NCBI GenBank assembly: GCA_021203665.1
Contig: JAJQAT010000176.1
Location: forward strand, 1 to 5,447
Direction of reading: 5' to 3'
DNA: 5,447 nt
Origin: Bacillota bacterium
GTDB taxonomy: Bacteria > Bacillota > Clostridia > UBA1381
The notes beneath the pieces were generated by a model, which saw nothing but the letters and a program-made list of their open reading frames with translations, had not been told where the DNA came from and searched no databases. The position numbers were made by a program, and so were the translations under genes. Positions within the stretch are counted from its first letter, which is position 1, and each line of letters opens with the position of its first letter. Of this stretch, positions 1 to 5,447 are shown one piece after another.

Positions 1-3
1 ATT

Positions 4-9
4 TATAAT
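4..9 (+). promoter_or_regulatory. Possible -10 box for the dehydratase operon
   Basis: A perfect TATAAT hexamer lies 21 bases ahead of the dehydratase start codon. If used, transcription would begin near base 16 and give a leader of about 15 bases that still includes the purine-rich ribosome binding site. The matching -35 box would be outside the window, so this cannot be confirmed. AT-rich DNA often yields such a hexamer by chance. Confidence 0.3.
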
Positions 10-30
10 CAAGATAAGAGAGGGAAGAGT

Positions 31-2562
31 ATGAAAACATTTAATACAACCGACATTCCTATGACCGATAGGATACGTCATCTTATTGACGAGTTGTTTG
101 CCAAAATGCCCGAAATCGAGTCGGACAGAGCCGTTTTGCTTACCGAAAGCTACAAGCAGACGGAAAATCTTCCGACGGTAAAGCGCCGCGCGTTGGCGTT
201 CGAGCATATTCTGAACAATATTCCCATAACCATACGCGACGGCGAGCTTATCGTCGGCAGCGCGACAAAGGCTCCGAGAAGCTGTCAGGTATTTCCCGAA
301 TATTCCTATGAGTGGCTTGAAAGCGAATTTGACACCGTGGAATTCCGCGAGGCCGATCCTTTCCGTATTTCGGAAGAAAACAAGAAAATCCTGAAAAAGG
401 TATATCCCTATTGGAAGGGCAAAACCAACAGCGATTTGGCTTTGTCCTATATGGCGCCCGAAACGATAACGGCGATAGAGCATAATATGTTCACTCCGGG
501 CAACTATTTCTACAATGGTATAGGTCACGTCACCGTTGATTATCCGAAGGTTATGAGAATCGGATTTGCCGGCATAATCAAGGAGACGCAGGACGAGCTT
601 GACAGATGCAATGTGTACGACGCGGATTACTCAAAAAAGCATGAGTTTTTGGAGTCGGTTATTATATCCTGCAACGCCGCGATAAATTACGCGAGAAGAT
701 ACGCCAATCTTGCGTATGAGATGTCGCAAAAATGCAGCGACCCCGTGCGCAAGAGAGAGCTTTTGGTTATAGCAAACAACTGCGCCAATGTTCCCGAAAA
801 TCCGGCGAGAAACTTCTATGAGGCTTGCCAGACGTTTTGGTTCATTCAGATGCTTTTGCAGGTGGAATCGAGCGGACACTCAATATCCGCGGGACGTTTT
901 GACCAATATATGTATCCCTATTATAAAGCGGGACTTGAGGACGGTACTCTTACGCGCGAATTTGCTCAGGAGCTTGTTGACTGTATATGGGTAAAATTCA
1001 ACGATTTAAATAAGGTAAGGGATGCGGCGTCCGCAAAGGGATTTGCCGGCTACAGCCTCTTCCAAAATCTTACTGCGGGCGGACAAACCGTTGACGGAGT
1101 GGACGCTACAAATGATATGTCGTTCATATGTATTCAAGCGTCAATGCATACCCGACTGCCGGCACCATCGTTCTCGGTAAGAATATGGAACGGCACACCG
1201 AACGAATTTATGATTAAATGCGCGGAGCTTACAAGAACCGGTGTGGGACTTCCGGCTTACTATAATGATGAGGTTATTATTCCGGCGCTTTTAAGCCGCG
1301 GACTTACCTTGGAGGACGCGAGAGATTACGGAATTATCGGCTGCGTTGAACCGCAGACGCCGGCGAAAACGGACGGTTGGCATGACGCGGCGTTCTTTAA
1401 TATGTGCAGACCTCTTGAATTGGTATTTTCAAACGGTATGGACAAGGGTGTGCAGGTCGGCTTAAAGACCGGCAATGTCGAGGAAATGAAAACCTTTGAT
1501 GAGTTCTACGACGCGTATAAGGCTCAGTCGAAGTATATGGTTCGCCTTATGGTAAACGCCGACAACGCAATAGATGTCGCTCATTCGGAGAGAGTTCCTC
1601 TTCCGTTCCAGTCATGTATGGTTGAGGACTGTATAAAGAGAGGAAAAACGATGCAGGAGGGCGGCGCACATTACAATTTCACCGGCCCGCAGGGCTTTGG
1701 TATCGCGAATATGACGGACGCGCTTTGGGCGGTTAAGACGCTTGTATTTGAGGAAAAGAAGATTTCCATGGCGGAGCTTAAGGATGCGCTTATACATAAT
1801 TACGGCGAGGGACTTACACCCGACGCGGCTCAGAACGCGACGCAGGAGGTTGTGGGTAATCTTATCGCCGCGGGCAAGAATGTGTCCGAAAAACAGATAG
1901 CGGATATTTGCAAGATGTTCCTTGAGGGCGAGCAGAATCCGGCTAAAAAGAGAAGATACGGTGAAATCCTTGATATGATAAACGAGCTTCCGAAATACGG
2001 AAACGACATAGAGGAGATAGACGCGTTCGCGCGCGACGTTGCGTACACATATACAAAGGAGCTTCAAAAGTATGAAAATCCGCGCGGAGGACAGTTCCAG
2101 GCGGGACTGTATCCGGTTTCGGCGAATGTTCCGCTGGGCGCACAAACCGGCGCCACTCCCGACGGCAGACTTGCGTACACGCCTATTGCAGACGGCGTAG
2201 GACCCAGACAGGGCGTTGACACAAAGGGCCCGACCGCGGCGGCAAATTCGGTATCAAAGCTTGACCATGCCATCGCGTCAAACGGTACATTGTACAATCA
2301 GAAATTCCACCCGTCGGCGCTGAGCGGACGCGAGGGACTTCAGAATTTTGCTTCGTATATCAGAGCGTTCTTTGACCAGAAGGGTATGCATATGCAGTTT
2401 AATGTAGTCAGCAAGGAAACCCTGCTTGACGCGCAGGAGCATCCCGAAAAATATAAGTCGCTTGTTGTCCGCGTCGCGGGCTACAGCGCGCTGTTTACAA
2501 CGCTTTCGCGCTCTTTGCAGGACGATATTATAAGCAGAACGGAGCAGGCATTTAACGCATAA
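31..2562 (+). CDS. Glycyl radical diol/glycerol dehydratase (B12-independent)
   Basis: This 843-residue protein is a cytosolic glycyl radical enzyme of the pyruvate formate-lyase fold, dehydrating 1,2-propanediol or glycerol to the aldehyde without B12. The thiyl site GCVEPQ places Cys438 and Glu440, followed by GWHDAAFFN with Asp452. His166 (NGIGHVT) and His283-Ser284 (SGHSIS) complete the diol pocket. The C-terminal RVAGYSA motif carries the radical Gly817. These match, from memory, Cys433, Glu435, Asp447, His164, His281/Ser282 and Gly763 of C. butyricum DhaB1 (787 residues). The extra length is mainly an insert of about 49 residues near 592-648. Tyr339 of DhaB1 appears as Phe344, which may favour propanediol. 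The start at 31 follows GGGAAGAG; the in-frame ATG at 61 has no such site. The activase gene begins 13 bases downstream. Choline lyase and hydroxyproline dehydratase are less likely. The family call is firm; the substrate is inferred. Confidence 0.93.
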   Translation: MKTFNTTDIPMTDRIRHLIDELFAKMPEIESDRAVLLTESYKQTENLPTVKRRALAFEHILNNIPITIRDGELIVGSATKAPRSCQVFPEYSYEWLESEFDTVEFREADPFRISEENKKILKKVYPYWKGKTNSDLALSYMAPETITAIEHNMFTPGNYFYNGIGHVTVDYPKVMRIGFAGIIKETQDELDRCNVYDADYSKKHEFLESVIISCNAAINYARRYANLAYEMSQKCSDPVRKRELLVIANNCANVPENPARNFYEACQTFWFIQMLLQVESSGHSISAGRFDQYMYPYYKAGLEDGTLTREFAQELVDCIWVKFNDLNKVRDAASAKGFAGYSLFQNLTAGGQTVDGVDATNDMSFICIQASMHTRLPAPSFSVRIWNGTPNEFMIKCAELTRTGVGLPAYYNDEVIIPALLSRGLTLEDARDYGIIGCVEPQTPAKTDGWHDAAFFNMCRPLELVFSNGMDKGVQVGLKTGNVEEMKTFDEFYDAYKAQSKYMVRLMVNADNAIDVAHSERVPLPFQSCMVEDCIKRGKTMQEGGAHYNFTGPQGFGIANMTDALWAVKTLVFEEKKISMAELKDALIHNYGEGLTPDAAQNATQEVVGNLIAAGKNVSEKQIADICKMFLEGEQNPAKKRRYGEILDMINELPKYGNDIEEIDAFARDVAYTYTKELQKYENPRGGQFQAGLYPVSANVPLGAQTGATPDGRLAYTPIADGVGPRQGVDTKGPTAAANSVSKLDHAIASNGTLYNQKFHPSALSGREGLQNFASYIRAFFDQKGMHMQFNVVSKETLLDAQEHPEKYKSLVVRVAGYSALFTTLSRSLQDDIISRTEQAFNA

Positions 2563-2575
2563 AGGAAAATTCGAT

Positions 2576-3364
2576 ATGGAAAATTATTTGAAAGCAAGGG
2601 GCAGAATATTTGACATACAAAAATACTCGATTCACGACGGCCCCGGAATACGGACGATTGTGTTTCTCAAGGGCTGCGCTCTGCGCTGCCGTTGGTGCTG
2701 CAATCCCGAATCGCAGGAATTTGATATACAGACCATGATGTTTGAGGGCAAGGAAAAAATCATGGGGCGCGACGTTACGGTTGAGGAGCTTATGCCTATA
2801 ATTTTGCAGGATGAATTCTATTACAACCGCAGCGGCGGCGGCGTTACGCTCTCCGGCGGCGAATCTCTGCTTCAGCCGAATTTCGCGCCGCATCTGCTTC
2901 ACGCGTGCAAGGACGTCGGAATAAATACGGCGATAGAAACAACCGGCTTTGCCAAGTGGGAGTTTATAGAAAAAAATCTTCCGTACCTTGATTATGTGCT
3001 TATGGATATAAAGCATATGAACAGCGCGAAGCACAAGGAATTTACAACACAGCCGAACGAGCTGATTCTTGAAAACGCGAGAAAAATCGCGGAGTCGGAC
3101 GTTAATTTGACAATACGCGTGCCGGTAATACCGACCTTTAACGCGACTCACGAGGAAATATATGACATCGCGATGTTCGCGGCATCGCTCCCGGGCGTTA
3201 AAAGACTTCATTTACTGCCGTATCATAGGCTCGGACAGGGCAAATATGAGGGACTTAACAGAGAGTATTTCCTTGACGGTGTGGAGCTTATTCCCGACGA
3301 TTATATGAAACAGCTTCTTGAAACGGCAAAAAAATCGGGACTTGAATGTCAGATTGGCGGTTAA
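2576..3364 (+). CDS. Glycyl radical enzyme activase (radical SAM, PflA type)
   Basis: This 262-residue radical SAM protein uses a [4Fe-4S] cluster and S-adenosylmethionine to abstract hydrogen from the glycine of its partner, here almost certainly Gly817 of the dehydratase encoded just upstream. The N-terminal HDGPGIRT motif (20-27) is followed by the cluster motif C-x3-C-x2-C at Cys34, Cys38 and Cys41, with an extra Cys42 and then NPES. The SAM-binding GGE motif lies at 94-96, DIK at 144-146 and LPYHRLGQGKY at 214-224. The ferredoxin-like insert with two further clusters found after NPES in DhaB2 of C. butyricum (about 304 residues) is absent, as in PflA itself; the only other cysteines are Cys111 and Cys258. 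The start follows AAGGA by about nine bases. Thirteen bases separate it from the dehydratase stop, so the two are surely co-transcribed. Pyruvate formate-lyase activase is the alternative, made unlikely by the neighbour. Confidence 0.93.
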   Translation: MENYLKARGRIFDIQKYSIHDGPGIRTIVFLKGCALRCRWCCNPESQEFDIQTMMFEGKEKIMGRDVTVEELMPIILQDEFYYNRSGGGVTLSGGESLLQPNFAPHLLHACKDVGINTAIETTGFAKWEFIEKNLPYLDYVLMDIKHMNSAKHKEFTTQPNELILENARKIAESDVNLTIRVPVIPTFNATHEEIYDIAMFAASLPGVKRLHLLPYHRLGQGKYEGLNREYFLDGVELIPDDYMKQLLETAKKSGLECQIGG

Positions 3365-3366
3365 AT

Positions 3367-3810
3367 ATGAATATTGAAATTATGAACGAGAGCCATTTTG
3401 ACAAGGTTCTTGAAATGTCGAGGCTATTCTACGCAAGCGACGCTTTTGACAGCGCGGTGCCCGAGGATATAATATCCGAGAACATCAGAACGGCAATAAG
3501 CAGCGACGACAGCCTTGACGGATATGTGCTTATCGAAAACGGCGAGATAGCGGGTTTCGCGTATGTGACCTGCTATTATGAAACCGTGGTCGGCGGAATT
3601 TGCGCGCAAATCCTTGATTTGTACATTGACGAAAAATTCAGACGCAAGGGTTACGCGACGCAATATTTTAATTTCGTGTTTGATAAATACAGCTACGCCA
3701 AGCGTTTCAGACTTGAGGTCGTTAAGGACAACACAAGAGCGATAGCGGTATACAAGCGTATGGGATTTAAGGAAATATCCTACGGACAAATGGCGATTGA
3801 TAAAATATAA
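3367..3810 (+). CDS. GNAT family N-acetyltransferase
   Basis: This 147-residue protein has the layout of a single-domain Gcn5-related acetyltransferase, which moves an acetyl group from acetyl-CoA to an amine. The acetyl-CoA pyrophosphate loop is RRKGYA at 92-97, after strand 4 (ILDLYID, 82-88). The C-terminal motif DNTRAIAVYKRMGF (121-134) is the usual N-x-x-A-x-x-x-Y-x-x-x-G-F signature. There is no signal peptide or membrane segment. The substrate cannot be read from the sequence. The ATG at 3367, two bases after the activase stop, is preferred because the family typically begins directly with the first strand (MNIEIMNESHF). An in-frame ATG at 3346 would overlap the activase by 19 bases and has a GGGA five bases ahead, so it stays possible. 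The site before 3367 is weak (GGCGG), which suggests translational coupling to the activase. The gene is followed by a strong inverted repeat. Any role linked to diol breakdown is only inferred from position. Confidence 0.85.
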   Translation: MNIEIMNESHFDKVLEMSRLFYASDAFDSAVPEDIISENIRTAISSDDSLDGYVLIENGEIAGFAYVTCYYETVVGGICAQILDLYIDEKFRRKGYATQYFNFVFDKYSYAKRFRLEVVKDNTRAIAVYKRMGFKEISYGQMAIDKI

Positions 3811-3843
3811 CTGCTTAAAATTTGTGCAAAATGTAATATATAC

Positions 3844-3878
3844 TTTAAAGGGACACTAAAATTTAGTGTCCCTTTAAA
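3844..3878. terminator. Bidirectional intrinsic terminator (perfect inverted repeat)
   Basis: Two 17-base arms (3844-3860 and 3862-3878) are exact reverse complements around one central A. The core is GGGACACT / AGTGTCCC. A realistic fold is a 14-bp stem with a seven-base AAAATTT loop. Each GC-rich core is followed on its own strand by TTT and then AT-rich sequence, so the U-tract is short and lies partly in the stem. The element sits between the stops of the acetyltransferase gene and argH, which converge, so it can end both transcripts. It could also be a dispersed palindromic repeat that serves as a terminator. Confidence 0.8.
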
Positions 3879-3897
3879 ATTTAATATCTCTGTCAAT

Positions 3898-5277
3898 TTA
3901 TTGCTCGGACAAAAATTCCTTTGCCGCCGCGATGGCTTTTTCCACAACGTCCTTTGCCGGACCGCCGATAACCTTTCTGTCGTTTACGCAGGTTTCCATA
4001 CTTATCGCGTCATAAATATCGTCCTCGATAATATCTGAGAATTCCTTAAACTCGTCCATACTCAAATCATCGAGCGCTTTGCCGCGCTCAATCGCGTAGA
4101 ATACCATTCTTCCCACAACGGCGTGCGCTTCTCTGAACGGCAGACCCTTTTTAACAAGATAGTCCGCCACGTCGGTCGCGTTTGTAAATCCGCCCTTTGA
4201 ACCCTTAAGCATATTGTCCGTTTTAACCGTCATTGTCGCAATCATATCGCAGAATACCGGCAGACAAAGCTTTACGGTATCAATCGCGTCAAATATAGGC
4301 TCCTTGTCCTCCTGCATATCCTTATTATACGCGAGCGGAATACCCTTCATCGTGGTGAGAAGTCCCATAAGGTGCCCGTATACGCGTCCGGTTTTGCCGC
4401 GGATAAGCTCGGCAACGTCGGGGTTTTTCTTTTGCGGCATTATAGATGAGCCGGTCGAGAATGCGTCGTCCATTTCAACAAATGAAAATTCATGGCTTGA
4501 CCACAAAATAAGCTCCTCCGAAAAACGGCTCAGGTGCATCATAATTATCGAAAGACAGCTTGCAAGCTCAATCACAAAATCTCTGTCCGAAACACCGTCA
4601 AGCGAGTTCATTGTTACGGCGTCAAAGCCCAGCTCATTTGCGACAAATTCACGGTCGAGAGGGTAGGTGGTACCCGCCAGCGCGCCGCTGCCCAAGGGCA
4701 TCACGTTTGTGCGCTTTCTGCAATCCCTGAGGCGGCTCAGGTCGCGCTTGAACATTTCAAAATACGCCATAAGATGATGCGCGAATGTAACGGGCTGAGC
4801 CTTTTGCAAATGCGTGTATCCGGGCATAATGGTTTCGGTGTGCTCGGACGCCAAATCAACGATTACGTTGAGCGCGTGTATAAGCATTTCCTCTATTTCA
4901 GCCGTTTCGTCCATAAGATACATTCTGATGTCCAATGCCACCTGGTCGTTTCTGCTCCTGCCGGTATGAAGCCTTTTTCCCGCGTCGCCGATGCGCTCGA
5001 TAAGAATTTTTTCGATATTCATATGAATGTCCTCGGCGTCTATTTCAAATTCGATTTTACCGTCCTCAATGTCGCGCAGAATGTTTTTCAGCTCCGCGAC
5101 GATTTTGTCGCTGTCATCCCGCGGGATAATGCCCTGTCTGCCGAGCATGGTCGCGTGAGCGATAGAACCCCTTATATCCTGCTTGTACATACGCTTGTCA
5201 AAGCGTATCGATGAATTAAAATCGTCAACCTTTTTGTCGGTGCTTTTCTGAAAGCGCCCGCCCCATAATTTTGCCAT
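3898..5277 (-). CDS. argH: Argininosuccinate lyase
   Basis: This 459-residue enzyme splits argininosuccinate into arginine and fumarate, the last step of arginine synthesis; it acts as a cytosolic homotetramer. It opens with the family-typical MAKLWGGRF. It carries [13 protein letters not shown] at 104-116, [10 protein letters not shown] at 153-162 with the likely catalytic His156, and the superfamily signature [11 protein letters not shown] at 276-286 with the mobile serine loop (Ser277/Ser278) and lysines 283-284. [11 protein letters not shown] (317-327) is also typical of ArgH, not of the related fumarase or adenylosuccinate lyase. Length is normal and nothing is broken. The start is fixed by AAGGAG (complement of 5285-5290), seven bases ahead of the ATG. 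It is transcribed from its own promoter just upstream. argG, which often lies next to argH, is not on the visible side; it could be beyond the right edge only if the divergent promoter there is not its neighbour. It converges on the acetyltransferase gene and shares the terminator. Confidence 0.97.
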   Translation of the reverse strand: MAKLWGGRFQKSTDKKVDDFNSSIRFDKRMYKQDIRGSIAHATMLGRQGIIPRDDSDKIVAELKNILRDIEDGKIEFEIDAEDIHMNIEKILIERIGDAGKRLHTGRSRNDQVALDIRMYLMDETAEIEEMLIHALNVIVDLASEHTETIMPGYTHLQKAQPVTFAHHLMAYFEMFKRDLSRLRDCRKRTNVMPLGSGALAGTTYPLDREFVANELGFDAVTMNSLDGVSDRDFVIELASCLSIIMMHLSRFSEELILWSSHEFSFVEMDDAFSTGSSIMPQKKNPDVAELIRGKTGRVYGHLMGLLTTMKGIPLAYNKDMQEDKEPIFDAIDTVKLCLPVFCDMIATMTVKTDNMLKGSKGGFTNATDVADYLVKKGLPFREAHAVVGRMVFYAIERGKALDDLSMDEFKEFSDIIEDDIYDAISMETCVNDRKVIGGPAKDVVEKAIAAAKEFLSEQ

Positions 5278-5311
5278 AGTATTACTCCTTTATCTTTTAA
5301 GCTCGCGTAAT

Positions 5312-5340
5312 ATTATATAATAAAGCGCGGAAAATGTAAA
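5312..5340 (-). promoter_or_regulatory. argH promoter (sigma-A type)
   Basis: Read on the minus strand, TTTACA (complement of 5335-5340) is followed by a 17-base spacer and a perfect TATAAT (complement of 5312-5317). This matches the housekeeping consensus in 11 of 12 positions with ideal spacing. Transcription would start near 5305, giving a leader of about 28 bases that ends in the AAGGAG ribosome binding site of argH. No leader-peptide ORF, riboswitch or attenuator fits in so short a leader, so control would have to act at initiation. Confidence 0.8.
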
Positions 5341-5361
5341 TATTTAACCGAAAATATTTTC
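5337..5361. promoter_or_regulatory. Two AT-rich palindromes, possible operator of argH
   Basis: TAAATATTTA (5337-5346) and GAAAATATTTTC (5350-5361) are perfect palindromes of 10 and 12 bases with centres 14 bases apart. The first overlaps the -35 box of argH and the second lies directly upstream, the usual place for a repressor site or an UP-like element. They only partly resemble the ArgR/AhrC box (half-sites like TGAATA/TATTCA), and the spacing differs from the classic paired arrangement. Simple A/T composition could also explain them. Confidence 0.3.
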
Positions 5362-5377
5362 ATAAAAAGAAAATCGA

Positions 5378-5395
5378 AGCAAAGATTTCTTTGCT
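5378..5395 (-). terminator. Hairpin, possible weak terminator on the minus strand
   Basis: The arms AGCAAAGA (5378-5385) and TCTTTGCT (5388-5395) are exact complements around two bases. On the minus strand the stem is followed by TCGATTTTCTTTTT, a T-rich tail that would suit an intrinsic terminator ending transcription entering from the right, just before the argH promoter. The stem is rather AT-rich, and no gene to be terminated is in view. On the plus strand there is no T-tract. Confidence 0.35.
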
Positions 5396-5414
5396 CAGAC
5401 TGTAGACAAACCAC

Positions 5415-5443
5415 TATACAAACACCTCACTTCGTGATATAAT
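5415..5443 (+). promoter_or_regulatory. Rightward promoter at the window edge
   Basis: TATACA (5415-5420, four of six to TTGACA) is followed by a 17-base spacer and a perfect TATAAT (5438-5443). The -10 box is extended by TG one base upstream (TGATATAAT), which compensates for a moderate -35. It points out of the window, so its gene would begin beyond 5447 and diverge from argH. A small inverted repeat, TCAC-TTC-GTGA (5427-5437), fills the end of the spacer. Confidence 0.5.
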
Positions 5444-5447
5444 ATAA

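Noticed and set aside
31..90. N-terminal microcompartment targeting peptide on the dehydratase
   Set aside because: Only about ten residues precede the conserved TDRIRHL helix, which aligns with the start of the non-encapsulated C. butyricum enzyme.
1336..1410. Choline trimethylamine-lyase or hydroxyproline dehydratase identity
   Set aside because: GCVEPQ is shared with choline lyase, but the following GWHDAAFFN with Asp452 and the NGIGHVT and SGHSIS motifs match glycerol/propanediol dehydratases; the hydroxyproline enzyme has a different GCVET context.
1612..2145. Minus-strand open frame of 177 residues inside the dehydratase gene
   Set aside because: Its arginine- and leucine-rich sequence and antisense position mark it as a by-product of the real reading frame.
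2552..3211. Minus-strand open frame of 219 residues over the activase gene
   Set aside because: It is the antisense of a clear radical SAM gene, has basic low-information composition and no family motif, so it is a shadow of codon bias.
4534..5214. Plus-strand open frame of 226 residues over argH
   Set aside because: It lies wholly antisense to an intact, fully motif-supported argH and shows no recognisable domain.
1..5447. A wholly new system, CRISPR array, tRNA or insertion sequence
   Set aside because: No spaced direct repeats, cloverleaf, transposase or unrecognised gene is present; all four genes belong to known families.

Overview
The window looks like a chromosomal piece from a strictly anaerobic Firmicute, probably a Clostridia gut-type organism. 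The reasons are an oxygen-sensitive glycyl radical enzyme closely resembling clostridial B12-independent glycerol/diol dehydratases, AT-rich intergenic DNA with near-consensus sigma-A-type promoters, and purine-rich Shine-Dalgarno sites. The assignment rests on protein resemblance and sequence style, not on any marker gene.

Left part (1-3810, + strand): a compact three-gene unit. A diol/glycerol dehydratase of the glycyl radical family (31-2562) is followed after 13 bases by its radical-SAM activating enzyme (2576-3364), and then after 2 bases by a small GNAT N-acetyltransferase (3367-3810). The activase would install the radical on Gly817 of the dehydratase. The dehydratase would then remove water from 1,2-propanediol or glycerol to give propionaldehyde or 3-hydroxypropionaldehyde. 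No microcompartment shell gene, aldehyde dehydrogenase or alcohol dehydrogenase is in view, so the fate of the aldehyde is not shown here.

Middle (3811-3897): a short convergent intergenic region holding a perfect 17-bp inverted repeat around a single base, best read as a terminator serving both directions.

Right part (3898-5277, - strand): argH, argininosuccinate lyase, the last step of arginine synthesis. It has a strong Shine-Dalgarno and a near-perfect promoter (TTTACA, 17 bases, TATAAT). Upstream (5278-5447) are two AT-rich palindromes next to or over the -35 box, a small hairpin, and at the right edge a rightward promoter-like sequence that probably drives a gene outside the window.

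All three + strand genes and argH are intact. The GRE pair is a recognisable family rather than a new system. The points of interest are details: a roughly 49-residue insert and a Tyr-to-Phe pocket change in the dehydratase relative to the C. butyricum enzyme, an activase without the usual ferredoxin-like insert, and a tightly linked acetyltransferase.
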